From NCBI GenBank assembly GCA_947630875.1, contig CANRJG010000001.1, forward strand, positions 62,001-126,000: a stretch of 64,000 nt of DNA. Direction: 5' to 3'. The position numbers and the translations under genes are program-made. The stretch is from an uncultured Lachnospiraceae bacterium. Its GTDB lineage: Bacteria > Bacillota > Clostridia > Lachnospirales > Lachnospiraceae. Positions 9,129-18,486 of the stretch are shown piece by piece. Under the pieces are notes generated by a model that was given only the letters and a program-made list of their open reading frames with translations, was not told where the DNA came from and ran no database searches. Every line of letters begins with the position of its first letter. Within the stretch, counting starts at the first letter, position 1.

Positions 9129-9157
9129 TTGTCTTTACATTTTTTCCCTTTTATGCT
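9129..9157 (+). promoter_or_regulatory. cspA promoter
   Basis: TTGTCT, a 17-base spacer and TATGCT lie about 60 bases before the cspA start in a very AT-rich region. The leader is too short for the long cold-sensing 5' UTR of E. coli cspA. Confidence 0.5.
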
Positions 9158-9215
9158 ATTTTTATTTATATCGTAGATATTATGCGGTTTATATTATTCT
9201 TTTGGAGGTAGTACG

Positions 9216-9416
9216 ATGAACAAAGGTACTGTTAAATGGTTCAATAACCAGAAAGGGTACGGTTTCATTTCTGATGAAGAGGGAAATGACGTATTCGTTC
9301 ACTATACTGGACTGGAGATGGAAGGTTTCAAAACCCTTGATGAAGGCCAGGCGGTGGAATACGAAGTAATCCAGGGCGAAAAGGGACCTCAGGCAATTCA
9401 CGTAGTAAAGTTATAA
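9216..9416 (+). CDS. cold-shock protein, CspA family
   Basis: This 66-residue single cold-shock domain is a small five-stranded RNA/DNA chaperone. The RNP1 motif KGYGFI and RNP2-like VFVHYTGL are both present, in the expected order and spacing, after the standard start [20 protein letters not shown] supplies the ribosome-binding site. The gene is alone on the plus strand between two minus-strand operons and ends at a strong bidirectional terminator. The family also serves in normal growth, so a cold-specific role is not shown. Confidence 0.95.
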   Translation: MNKGTVKWFNNQKGYGFISDEEGNDVFVHYTGLEMEGFKTLDEGQAVEYEVIQGEKGPQAIHVVKL

Positions 9417-9481
9417 TTCTGCAAACATCTACCCTGGCAGATAGTATTATAGATTGATGGCTCTTTAATCAGCTATATTGC

Positions 9482-9521
9482 AAAAGAAAGAATCCCGAAA
9501 CACCGGGATTCTTTCTTTTTT
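9482..9521. terminator. bidirectional terminator between cspA and the glycan operon
   Basis: A perfect 16-bp stem (9482-9497 with 9504-9519) with a 6-base loop ends in T-runs on both strands. It can terminate cspA transcripts on the plus strand and the GH31-containing operon on the minus strand. Confidence 0.9.
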
Positions 9522-9524
9522 GTG

Positions 9525-11765
9525 TTATCCGATCACTTCCACCGGCACGGCGATCTCTGCCGGACAATTTTCCCAGTCAAAGGCCGAAAGCGTCCTTTCC
9601 CGGTCGTTCCAGACAAAGTGCAGCGTCTGAAAGCCTTCCGTTTCATAGGCGTATCCGTCGCCGCTGTCATTATAAAAATCACAGGACGCGTCCGCACCGG
9701 CATACACCAGAATCTTATCGCACTGCCCGTTCGTTCCCGCCGACACAGGAAGGATGGAACCGGCTTTCACATAGACCGGCATCCGCGCCACAGGCGCATC
9801 GGCCAGAATCTTCTGCCCTCCCGCGTACTGTTTTCCGGTTTCAAAATCATACCAGTCTGCGCCGGCAGGCAGATACACTTCCCGGGTCTGCGGTCTGACA
9901 AGCGGCGTGCTGCCTGGTCCGTATTCCACAGGTTCCGTTACCGGGCAGACGTAAAAGCTCTTTCCCAGCATAAACGCATCTTTGATTTCCCGGACGGCAG
10001 GGTCTGCTGAAAAATCAAACATCAGCGACCGCAGCATGGCCTGATCCCGCAGTGACGCCTCGATGGCCAGCGAATAGATATAGGGCAGCAGCCGGTACCG
10101 CAGGCGGATGTAATACACGATAGAATCATAATATTTGCTGCCTTTTGCGCCGAACTGCCAGGGTTCTCTGGGGGTATCGGTTCCGTGGGAGCGCATGACA
10201 GGCAGAAATGCCGCCGCCTGCAGCCACCGGGTATACAGTTCCCGGTAGCCTAAGTCCGCCACGCCGGTATCAAAATCCCCCTGCCAGAACCAGGGTGCTT
10301 CCCCTTCCGTGGCGTTGCTCCATTTGCGCCAGCTCATGGTATTTCCGGCGAAAAACGCCCCCGTATCCCAGGTCCAGTTCAAAATGCCGCTCATGGAAAT
10401 GCTTAAGCCTTCCGCGATCTGGTGCCGGAAGGTTTCCCAGGTCGCCGCGATGTCGCCGCTCCAGAGAATGGTTCCGTATTTCTGTATGCCGGGATATCCC
10501 GCCCGGGTGAGGTTCACCACCCGTTTATCGCTGACCTGCCGCTGGTGCTCGTAAATGCCCTTCGCATGGGCCACGCAGTACGCGGAGGAATTTCTGGCAT
10601 CCAGATATTTGTTGGTGGACTCCAGCGCGAGACGGTACCGCTCCGCCTCCGGCCGTTTTTCCAGACCGTTCCAGTCCGGCGTAAAGGGTTCCGTGGAATC
10701 GCACCACCAGGCGTCGGTGCCTGCGGCGAAAAGTTCCTTTTCACACTGCTTCCAGTACATGTCCCGCGCTTCTTCGTCAAAGGCGTCATAAGTGGAAAAA
10801 TTGCAGAGCAGTTTTCCCTTTGCCGCGAATTCGTTGTTATTTTCACAGCCCTCTTTACAGTTGGGCCAGATGGAAATCATAAATTTCACGCCGTCTTTGT
10901 GCAGCTGCTCCACCATGGCCTTTGCGTCCGCGAAACGGGATTTGTCGAAAATCTTATTGCCCCATTTGCCTTCTTCCCAGCTGAGCCAGTCCAGCACGAT
11001 ACAGCTTAAGGGAATCGCGTCCTCCTTGAACCTGGCAGCGGTCTCTAAGATCTCCTCCTGGGTTTTGTACCGCTCTTTGGACTGGATATATCCGTAAGCC
11101 CAGCGGGGCAGCAGCGGTGTATGGCCGGTCAGACTGCGGATCCCGGCAATCAGCTCGTCAAAATTGTCGCCGCTGATCACATAGAAATCCACCTTATCCA
11201 CCGCGTCAAATTCCATGGTGATCTGATTGTCCCGCTCCGTATAATGCATCATGCAGGCAGCGTCAAAGAAAACCGCATAGTTTTTGGAGGACAGAAAGAC
11301 CGGCATGGGAATCTTCATATTGTTGTGGTACAGATATTCCTCACAGTTCCGGTAATTGAATCTTCCGTTTTCCTGCTGTCCCAGTCCGTAAATGGCCTCG
11401 TCCGCGTCGATGGAAAAGGAAATGGAAGCGCCGTAAGCGTCTCCCACTTTTACGGTTTCCGCGTTTTCCACGAAGGACCGCTCTCCGTCAACCGTCACTT
11501 TGGTGACGATTTTCGGCTTTCCGTTGGAAAAGGTGTAGCGGTAGATTTCCTTCGGCGTGAATACGGCTTCCTTTACGGACAGCAGCGTCTCCCCATCTCT
11601 GGAAAACAAAAGTCCCTCCGGAGTTTCTTCCGCGGTCAGGGGACTGGCCGTTTCGTTTAAATTGCGCGGGTTCCAGTCTGCCAGAGCGCTGCTTTGATCA
11701 ATGTCTTTTGTGGGCGCGCAGATCACACGGAGGATCTGCGGCGTTTTCTGTTCTGTATAAAACAA
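9525..11765 (-). CDS. glycoside hydrolase family 31, likely alpha-xylosidase
   Basis: This 746-residue GH31 enzyme has the nucleophile in WWCDSTEP (Asp356) and the general acid/base in WSGDIAATW (Asp438). The sequence GYIQSKERYKTQEE and the following DWLSW resemble the QSxERY signature of alpha-xylosidases acting on xyloglucan fragments, so I favour that over alpha-glucosidase. No signal peptide is present, so it acts in the cytoplasm. The start codon is TTG: GGAGGT lies seven bases before it inside the end of the GH42 gene, and no better ATG exists. It is the last gene of the seven-gene operon. Confidence 0.88.
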   Translation of the reverse strand: MFYTEQKTPQILRVICAPTKDIDQSSALADWNPRNLNETASPLTAEETPEGLLFSRDGETLLSVKEAVFTPKEIYRYTFSNGKPKIVTKVTVDGERSFVENAETVKVGDAYGASISFSIDADEAIYGLGQQENGRFNYRNCEEYLYHNNMKIPMPVFLSSKNYAVFFDAACMMHYTERDNQITMEFDAVDKVDFYVISGDNFDELIAGIRSLTGHTPLLPRWAYGYIQSKERYKTQEEILETAARFKEDAIPLSCIVLDWLSWEEGKWGNKIFDKSRFADAKAMVEQLHKDGVKFMISIWPNCKEGCENNNEFAAKGKLLCNFSTYDAFDEEARDMYWKQCEKELFAAGTDAWWCDSTEPFTPDWNGLEKRPEAERYRLALESTNKYLDARNSSAYCVAHAKGIYEHQRQVSDKRVVNLTRAGYPGIQKYGTILWSGDIAATWETFRHQIAEGLSISMSGILNWTWDTGAFFAGNTMSWRKWSNATEGEAPWFWQGDFDTGVADLGYRELYTRWLQAAAFLPVMRSHGTDTPREPWQFGAKGSKYYDSIVYYIRLRYRLLPYIYSLAIEASLRDQAMLRSLMFDFSADPAVREIKDAFMLGKSFYVCPVTEPVEYGPGSTPLVRPQTREVYLPAGADWYDFETGKQYAGGQKILADAPVARMPVYVKAGSILPVSAGTNGQCDKILVYAGADASCDFYNDSGDGYAYETEGFQTLHFVWNDRERTLSAFDWENCPAEIAVPVEVIG

Positions 11766-11768
11766 TCG

Positions 11769-13781
11769 TCATACCTCCAACAGCACGGCATACCCGTTGG
11801 CGCCAAGGGTCACGGTATCCGTGATTTTCCCCTGTAAAACGTCCTGCCAGGTTCCGTTCAGTGCTATGTTTCGTTCTTCCTGATTGAAATTAAAAAGGTA
11901 ATACAGCTTCTTCCCTTCGTATACCCGCTTTGCGCAGCTTACCTTCTCCGGCAGCAGGAAGGGATCTTTTTCCACGCCGGCCTGCCTGCAGACATAATCC
12001 AGCAGACGGCGCATGGCCGGATCTTTCAGTCCGGTGCCCAGATAAAAGGCCTTTCCTTCGCCGAACCCGTGCTCGGAAACGATCATACTGCCCTTTTTAT
12101 AGGTATCGGTATAAACTCCCAGAGGCTTTGCCTCGCCCTCCAGCAGATCACACCAGTACAAATCTGTGGTGTCGAGAGATTCTTCTCCCAGGGTCAGGCG
12201 GATGCCGGCGTGATTGGAATCAAAAATGGGTTCCACTTCGGAAACACACACCCCGAATACGTCCGTCAGTCCGGCGGGCAGGGACAGGGTATATCCCACA
12301 TTGTCCTCGTTTTTAGCACTGCTTAAAAAGCTTGCCAGCAGCGTACCGCCTGCCGCCACATAGTCCCGTAAGGCCTGCCGCTGTGCTTCCGGCAAAATGA
12401 AAGCTGCAGGCAGGATCACACATTTATACTTTGACAAATCCGCATCCGCGGAAATCACGTCTGCGTGTACACCGATCTGTTCCAGCTGCCGGTAAATCAG
12501 ATTACAGAAATCCAGATAACGGAAGCTGTCGTCATTCACCGGTTTGATACGCAGCGCCCAGTGGGTATTGTAGCTTAGCAGAATGGCCGTCTCATTGGCA
12601 AAAGAGGCCTCCTGATACGGCTTTAATGTCTCCAGCAGTTTTGCGGTTTCCTGCATTTCATAATATCTGCGGCGGGGAATGCCGTCCATATCCACAATGG
12701 CGTAATTGAGCTGCTCCGCGCCGAAAGGGAAGGTCCGGTACTGAAAATGCAGCATCAGCTCCGCCCCGTGGGCGTAAGACTGCAGCACCGCCTGTTTCAG
12801 CGCGCCGGGATTGGGCTGCCTGCGGCCGCTGCCGCTGAACCGGTGTCCGCCGCCGGACATAAATTCCAGCACCCAGAAAGGTTTGCCGTCTTTGACGCCC
12901 CGGGCAAAGGCGTAAGGGAAGGAATCCACTTCCGCATTGCGCAGCTCCGGATAAGAATCAAAAGCGTAGACGTCCAGATCCTTTGTGCTCTTATAATAAT
13001 CGATGCTGTTGGTAGCCAGTCCCGTAGCGTTGGTAGTCACCGGATACCGGGTATGGGCCTTTAAGATATCGCTCTGCAGCGTCTGGTATTCGATCTGGCA
13101 GTCGGAAGCAAAGCGTTCCGCTTCCAGCCGCACCGTAGGATTTTCATAAAAGTTTTTGATATGTTCCGCCGTTCCGGTCTCAATGGTATTAACCGGCAGA
13201 TGGATCTGGGAAAAATCCGTATATTCCTGGGACCAGAAAATCCCGCCGCTTCTGCGGTTAAAGGCTTCGATGGTCTTGTATTTGTCTTTCAGATACCGCT
13301 GGAATTTTGCGTCGCAGACCGGGCAGTGGCACCGGCCGGTGCCTTCCTGGGCCGGTTCATTGTCGATCTGGAACCCCGCCACGTATGGATTCCTGCCAAA
13401 CCGTTTCGCGATTTCCAGCGTGATTCGTCGGGAATACATCCGGTAATCCGGATTGTTATAGCAGTAATGCCGTCTGCCGCCGAAGGGCCTCGTGATCCCC
13501 CGGTTGTCCGTATATAAAATTTCCGGATGCTTTTCGATCATCCAGGCCGGCGGGCAGGCCGTGGGGGTGCAGACAATGGTCTTGATCCCGTGTTCCCCCA
13601 GATATGTAATCACCTGTTCCAGCCAGTCAAATGCAAAACGGCCATCCTCCGGTTCCATGCGGCACCATGCAAATTCCCCCATCCGCACCGTGTTGATGCC
13701 CGATTCCACAATGCATTTCAAATCCCACTGCAGTTCTTCTTCCGTTTTATGTTCGGGATAATAGGAAACGCCGTATAACAT
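11769..13781 (-). CDS. glycoside hydrolase family 42 beta-galactosidase
   Basis: This 670-residue enzyme removes terminal beta-galactose from oligosaccharides. The catalytic acid/base lies in FQIDNEPAQEG (Glu142) and the nucleophile in FWVLEFMSGGGH (Glu306). CHCPVCDAKF gives a zinc-type Cys cluster found in many GH42 enzymes. The trimerisation and small beta domains follow, and the length is normal. There is no signal peptide. It starts two bases after the GH29 stop with AGGAG seven bases upstream. With GH2 in the same operon it provides a second potential beta-galactosidase, perhaps with a different linkage preference. Confidence 0.92.
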   Translation of the reverse strand: MLYGVSYYPEHKTEEELQWDLKCIVESGINTVRMGEFAWCRMEPEDGRFAFDWLEQVITYLGEHGIKTIVCTPTACPPAWMIEKHPEILYTDNRGITRPFGGRRHYCYNNPDYRMYSRRITLEIAKRFGRNPYVAGFQIDNEPAQEGTGRCHCPVCDAKFQRYLKDKYKTIEAFNRRSGGIFWSQEYTDFSQIHLPVNTIETGTAEHIKNFYENPTVRLEAERFASDCQIEYQTLQSDILKAHTRYPVTTNATGLATNSIDYYKSTKDLDVYAFDSYPELRNAEVDSFPYAFARGVKDGKPFWVLEFMSGGGHRFSGSGRRQPNPGALKQAVLQSYAHGAELMLHFQYRTFPFGAEQLNYAIVDMDGIPRRRYYEMQETAKLLETLKPYQEASFANETAILLSYNTHWALRIKPVNDDSFRYLDFCNLIYRQLEQIGVHADVISADADLSKYKCVILPAAFILPEAQRQALRDYVAAGGTLLASFLSSAKNEDNVGYTLSLPAGLTDVFGVCVSEVEPIFDSNHAGIRLTLGEESLDTTDLYWCDLLEGEAKPLGVYTDTYKKGSMIVSEHGFGEGKAFYLGTGLKDPAMRRLLDYVCRQAGVEKDPFLLPEKVSCAKRVYEGKKLYYLFNFNQEERNIALNGTWQDVLQGKITDTVTLGANGYAVLLEV

Positions 13782-13783
13782 GC

Positions 13784-15133
13784 TTATTCTCCTTTTCCGG
13801 TAAAATAAATATCCGCGCTCTTCTTAAAGGCGATGGGCGCATCCAGCGTCAGTTTTACAATCATGTCCGGTTCTTTTGTATCCGTTTCCGGCAGCTGCAG
13901 GCGGATGCCGGATGCATCCTGGGTAAAGGACAGGGCCTCACCCTTATAACTGCAGGAAAGGATCTTCTGGGTCAGCGGTTCTAATGTAACCCCTGCAAAT
14001 TTTTCCGGATCCATGATGTGCAGATAAACCTCCTTTTCCCGGTAGGTGCTGCCGAAAACCTTGTCCACCGGTTCGAAGGGGCCGCCTCTTGTGCCGTATA
14101 CCGCTTCATGGTTTTCCTTTAACCACACGCCGATTTCCCGCATCCGCGCCTTGACGGGCTCAGGAATATGTCCGTTTCTGTCCGGACCCACATTCAGCAG
14201 GAGATTACCGTCCCGGCAGATGACGTCCACCAGCATATGAATCAGCCAGTCGAAATCCGATACCGGGTCATTAGGCATCCAGCCCCAGCTGGTGCCGGAG
14301 CAGACGCACATATTCTTTTCCCAGGGCACCGGGATAATGCCGCCTTCGATTTCATGGGATCCTTCATCACAGTAAAAATTGCCTTCCCAGCCGGAGCGGG
14401 GATTCATAATGGTCAGGGGATTGTACTTCCGCACCATCTTGTTGAGCTTCACCGGCTCCCAGAGCCAGGCGCTGGTGGTATCGGAACCCTTGTGGGCCAG
14501 CCAGGCGCCGTCATACCACAGGATATCGATGGGCCCGTACTTGCTCACCAGTTCTTCCACCTGTGCATAGCACTGGGCTTTCATGGCATTTGCGCTTTCC
14601 GGCAGCTCCTCCGGATGAAAATATCCGGGAAAACGCCAGTCCATGGGGGAATAATACAGTCCGACTCTTAACCCCGCCTCTCTGGCGGCGTCGGTATATT
14701 CCTTTACAAAATCCCGGCCGGAAGCCGTTTCATAACTGGTAAAATGCTCATAGCTGCCCGGACTGTCCCAGAGGGCAAATCCGTCGTGGTGCCGGGTGAC
14801 CATGACCATGTATTTGGCGCCGAATTCCTTCGCCAGATCGGTCCATTCATGGATATCGAAATCTTTGGGATTAAATTCATTGGCCAGTGCCTTATACTCG
14901 TCCCAGGGAATCTGCTCGTTGTGGCGCACCCACTCGCCCCGGCCCAAAATGGAGTACAGGCCCCAGTGTACGAACATGCCGATTTTGGCGTCCCGCCACC
15001 ACTGCATCTGATCGTCCGTCAGCTTCAGTTCCTCGCAGCGCAGGCCGCCCAGACTTTTAAAATTAATGCTGCTTTTCAGCATAGAGGCCAGCTCCGCGCC
15101 GGTCATCTCTCTCGGTAATACCTTTTCTGCCAT
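13784..15133 (-). CDS. glycoside hydrolase family 29 alpha-L-fucosidase
   Basis: This 449-residue protein shows the GH29 layout: WWRDAKIGMFVHWGLYS near residue 45, the MVTRHHDGFALWDS substrate-binding motif, and the nucleophile in ILWYDGAW (Asp208). It lacks a signal peptide and so acts on imported fucosylated oligosaccharides. AAGGAG precedes the ATG, and 15 bases separate it from GH95. GH29 enzymes retain configuration, and many act on alpha-1,3/1,4-fucose, which would complement the GH95 enzyme upstream. The exact linkage cannot be read from sequence alone. Confidence 0.93.
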   Translation of the reverse strand: MAEKVLPREMTGAELASMLKSSINFKSLGGLRCEELKLTDDQMQWWRDAKIGMFVHWGLYSILGRGEWVRHNEQIPWDEYKALANEFNPKDFDIHEWTDLAKEFGAKYMVMVTRHHDGFALWDSPGSYEHFTSYETASGRDFVKEYTDAAREAGLRVGLYYSPMDWRFPGYFHPEELPESANAMKAQCYAQVEELVSKYGPIDILWYDGAWLAHKGSDTTSAWLWEPVKLNKMVRKYNPLTIMNPRSGWEGNFYCDEGSHEIEGGIIPVPWEKNMCVCSGTSWGWMPNDPVSDFDWLIHMLVDVICRDGNLLLNVGPDRNGHIPEPVKARMREIGVWLKENHEAVYGTRGGPFEPVDKVFGSTYREKEVYLHIMDPEKFAGVTLEPLTQKILSCSYKGEALSFTQDASGIRLQLPETDTKEPDMIVKLTLDAPIAFKKSADIYFTGKGE

Positions 15134-15148
15134 GATCCGCTCCTTCTG

Positions 15149-17374
15149 TTATGAAAATACGCTGACAGGCTGATTTGCCTGCAGTGTTACCCTTTGTTTC
15201 TCTGTGCCGTACACCACGTCCGCTGTGCAGTCTTTCTCCGCCGTCAGTACCAGCGACGCCAGTTTTCCTTCCTTCCAGTCCAGATCCGCCCGGAGGTTGC
15301 CCCGGAGCCGCACGCCGTGCAGATGACCGCTTTGCCATTTGTCCGGCAGCGCCGGAAGCACGTCGATGTAACCGGCATGGGACTGAATCAGCGCCTCCAG
15401 TATGGCATTGGCGATGCCGAAATTGCCGTCGATCTGAAACGGCGGATGGGTATCGTAGAGATTATCCATAATGGATCTGCGCAGCAGCTGCATGATGTTT
15501 TCATAGACCTGATTGCCCTTCCCCAGCCGCGCATAAAAACAGGCCACCCAGGCCCGGCTCCAGCCGGTATGTCCGCCGCCGTTTTCCAGACGGGTGGTCA
15601 GAGTTTTTTCCGCTGCCGCCAGCAATTCCGGCGTTTCCTTTGTGATCTCGTTGCCGGGATGCAGCCCGTAAAGATGGGAAATGTGCCGGTGTCCCAGCGC
15701 CGTTTCCTGATATTCCTTCTGCCATTCCAGGATCCTGCCGTCGCTGCCGATCTTTGTAGGCGGCAGCCGTTTTAAGATGGCCGACACCTCTTCTACGCCG
15801 TCGGCGGTGCCTGTCACCTCCGCCGCGTCCAGATAGGCTTTGCAGAGCTGCCGCAGGATCTGTATATCCATGACGGGCCCCATGGCCAGGCTCCCGGTTT
15901 GCCCCAGTTGGGAATAATAAGTATTCTCCGGGGAAACGCATGGTCCCGTGACCAGCTGCCCGTCTTCATTTTCCGTTAAATAGTCCTCAAAAAAGCGCAG
16001 CGCTTCCCGCATCACGGGAACCGCCCGTTCCTTTAAAAATGTCCTGTCCTGTGTAAACAGGTAATGTTCATACATATGCAGAGACAGCCAGGCCCCGCCC
16101 ATGACCCAGAAGGGAGATGCATCCATGACCCCTTCCGGATCCGTGTTGGCCCAGAGTCCCGTATTGTGATGCGCCACAAAACCTCTGCAGCCGTAGAGTT
16201 TTTCGGCGCTTTCCTTTCCCTTCACCACCAGACGTTCAATCAGATCAAACAGCGGCATATGGCACTCCGGCAGGCCGCATTTTTCCGCCATCCAGTAATT
16301 CATCTGGCAGTTGATATTGATGGTATATTCGCTCTGCCAGGGCGGCGCAAACTCGCCGTTCCAGATACCCTGCAGATTAGCCGGCAGCAGGCAGTCATAG
16401 GAAGCGGAAATCATCAGATATTTGGCAAAAGCAAACAGCAGATTCACCAGATAATCATTGTCCGCCTCCGGATTTTCCCGCAGTTCGTTCAGCTGATCCT
16501 GGGTGATGCGCCCGTCGTATGCGCAGTCGTTGATATCCAGCGTCGTACGTTCATTGAGCGCCTGATATTCCGCCATATGGGTTTCCAGAATTGTCTCATA
16601 TCCGGCCTGAGCCGCAGCTTCCAGCCTTGCATTGCAGGCAGCTTCAAAATCTTCGCCGCCGGAAAAATCCGTCCCCGCCGCCACGTAAATGGTCACCGCG
16701 TCCGCCTGTTCCGTATAGGCGTAGTCTCCTGCCGTTTTGCTCCCGGCCCCTTCCGCCGCCAGCTTCAGGGCGCAGTAATACCTCACGCCCCCGGGGCCGC
16801 ACTGGCCTTTGATATATGCCACGCCGTCCGAACGGCTGCCGGTTTCTTCTTCAAAAGGCTTGCGCATCAGATTGGCCTGCACTGTCAGATCCTTTGCGGC
16901 ATCGGAAGTCACATGCATCACAAAAACGTTATACTTGTGGCTGACAAAATGGGTCCTGTGGTAAGTCTTGCCCTGCCGCGTATACTGCACGTGGGCCAGC
17001 GCCCGATCCAAATCCAGATAACAGGCCCGGTTTTCGATGTTTTTGCCGCCGTGCCCCAGGAAATGCACCTTTAATTCCGCAGCGTACTGATAGGGATTCA
17101 GATATTTGGGGGCGGAGGTCATCTCCATACGGGCATAAAAATGGGCTTCCTCCAGCCGGCCTTCCTGTACCAGCTGCCGGATTTTCGCAATGCTTTCTTT
17201 TGCATCCGGATTTTTCCGGTTATGGTCGCTGCCGTACCAGATGCTTTCCTCGTTGATGACAATGGACTCTTCCCTGATCTTTCCCAGCACCGACGCGCCC
17301 AGCCGGCCGTTTCCCACCGGAAGTCCGCCGTCCCATTTTTTGGCATCCTTGCGCAATGAAATAATGTGTCTCAT
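15149..17374 (-). CDS. glycoside hydrolase family 95, alpha-1,2-fucosidase type
   Basis: This 741-residue inverting glycosidase of family GH95 removes alpha-1,2-linked L-fucose (some members L-galactose). The N-terminal WDGGLPVGNGRLGASVLG and the ININCQMNYW, AHHNTGLWANTDP and QIDGNFGIANAILEAL motifs line the active site of the (alpha/alpha)6 barrel. It has no signal peptide. The ATG at 17374 is chosen because GAGG lies five bases before it; an in-frame TTG five codons earlier would overlap the upstream stop and lacks a ribosome-binding site. Alpha-1,2-fucose on galactose is the terminal residue of fucogalacto-xyloglucan and of 2'-fucosyl host glycans. Confidence 0.94.
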   Translation of the reverse strand: MRHIISLRKDAKKWDGGLPVGNGRLGASVLGKIREESIVINEESIWYGSDHNRKNPDAKESIAKIRQLVQEGRLEEAHFYARMEMTSAPKYLNPYQYAAELKVHFLGHGGKNIENRACYLDLDRALAHVQYTRQGKTYHRTHFVSHKYNVFVMHVTSDAAKDLTVQANLMRKPFEEETGSRSDGVAYIKGQCGPGGVRYYCALKLAAEGAGSKTAGDYAYTEQADAVTIYVAAGTDFSGGEDFEAACNARLEAAAQAGYETILETHMAEYQALNERTTLDINDCAYDGRITQDQLNELRENPEADNDYLVNLLFAFAKYLMISASYDCLLPANLQGIWNGEFAPPWQSEYTININCQMNYWMAEKCGLPECHMPLFDLIERLVVKGKESAEKLYGCRGFVAHHNTGLWANTDPEGVMDASPFWVMGGAWLSLHMYEHYLFTQDRTFLKERAVPVMREALRFFEDYLTENEDGQLVTGPCVSPENTYYSQLGQTGSLAMGPVMDIQILRQLCKAYLDAAEVTGTADGVEEVSAILKRLPPTKIGSDGRILEWQKEYQETALGHRHISHLYGLHPGNEITKETPELLAAAEKTLTTRLENGGGHTGWSRAWVACFYARLGKGNQVYENIMQLLRRSIMDNLYDTHPPFQIDGNFGIANAILEALIQSHAGYIDVLPALPDKWQSGHLHGVRLRGNLRADLDWKEGKLASLVLTAEKDCTADVVYGTEKQRVTLQANQPVSVFS

Positions 17375-17382
17375 GGCATCCT

Positions 17383-18465
17383 CTAACAATGATGTTTTTT
17401 CCGATAGCTGACAAACTGTTCCCAGTCGTAGCGTCCCATATAATGCTCCCCTTCCCGCAGATGGAAGCCGATATTGCCCTGATGCAGCACCATGGGCGCA
17501 AATTCGATTTCATCCGGCACAACCAGGCCTTCCAGGCTCAAGATCCGGTAAGCGTCGGTTGCTGCGGCAGCCGATAAAAATTCCGATACCGGGTCCGCCC
17601 ATTTATCCTTCGTGGCGCTGGCCACATACAGGTGCCGCGGCGCCACCAAAGCCCCGGCGAAATGATGGTCGAAGGGCAGTTCATTTTCCCGCTCGGCATA
17701 AGCCGTATACGCGTCGCAAAGCCAGGTCTTGGAACCTTCCTTCCGCAGATGCTTCACCCGCTCGCCCTTCTTGCCCCGCTGAATGGCGATGCCGCCGCCG
17801 CCCGAACAGTTGGTGATGGTCATGGAAAAGCGCTGATCCAGCGCACCGGCGCAAAGGGCCGCTTTCCCCAGCCGGGAATGCCCGCAGACCGCCACCCGGG
17901 AAGCGTCGATCTGCACCAGGGTTTCCAGATAATCCATGATCCTGCAGGCGCCCCAGGCCCACATATGCACCTTACCCCAGGCATGTTCATCAAAGTTCTG
18001 GGGCAGGGCACCGATGCCGTTTTCCTTTTCATGGAACAGGTCATCGATAATGTCCCGATAATAAAAGGTGGCATAGGCAAACCCTTCCTTGATCACATAA
18101 GGCGCGATCTCATCTTCGATGCCGTCTCCCTGCTGAAAGGCGATGTGAATAAAAGCGGGCACGCTTTCCTCACTGAAAGGCAGATACAGTTCAAAAGGAA
18201 ATGAAAATGTACCTGCCGTGGTTTCGATTTCCAGTTCTACTTTGGCTTTCAGCGCGGTATTTTCGAAGACCGCCTCCTCTTCCAGCACCGTATAGGAAAC
18301 CTCTTCGTTCCAGTCCGGTTTTCTGCCCCACAGATTATCCAGCAGGTTTTCCTCGATCTGCTCTCTGCGCAGCGTCCAGTCCTGCTTTGTGCGCAGGGGC
18401 GTTCCCGAGTCAAATTTCAACAGTTCCGGCAGATTTCTTGCAGCCAGTTCTTCACTTATCTTCAT
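17383..18465 (-). CDS. CE15-like alpha/beta-hydrolase (carbohydrate esterase)
   Basis: This 360-residue alpha/beta hydrolase has the nucleophile motif GHSRLGKAAL (Ser197) and the following NCSGGGG stretch, which match the GCSRxGK signature of carbohydrate esterase family 15 and related acetyl-xylan-esterase-like proteins. Classical CE15 enzymes split glucuronoyl esters of lignin-bound xylan and are secreted. This one has no signal peptide and is embedded among exo-glycosidases, so deacetylation of imported oligosaccharides is as likely. It lies 21 bases after the GH2 gene and eight before GH95. Substrate is unknown. Confidence 0.8.
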   Translation of the reverse strand: MKISEELAARNLPELLKFDSGTPLRTKQDWTLRREQIEENLLDNLWGRKPDWNEEVSYTVLEEEAVFENTALKAKVELEIETTAGTFSFPFELYLPFSEESVPAFIHIAFQQGDGIEDEIAPYVIKEGFAYATFYYRDIIDDLFHEKENGIGALPQNFDEHAWGKVHMWAWGACRIMDYLETLVQIDASRVAVCGHSRLGKAALCAGALDQRFSMTITNCSGGGGIAIQRGKKGERVKHLRKEGSKTWLCDAYTAYAERENELPFDHHFAGALVAPRHLYVASATKDKWADPVSEFLSAAAATDAYRILSLEGLVVPDEIEFAPMVLHQGNIGFHLREGEHYMGRYDWEQFVSYRKKHHC

Positions 18466-18486
18466 AAAACCACTCTCTTTAATTCA

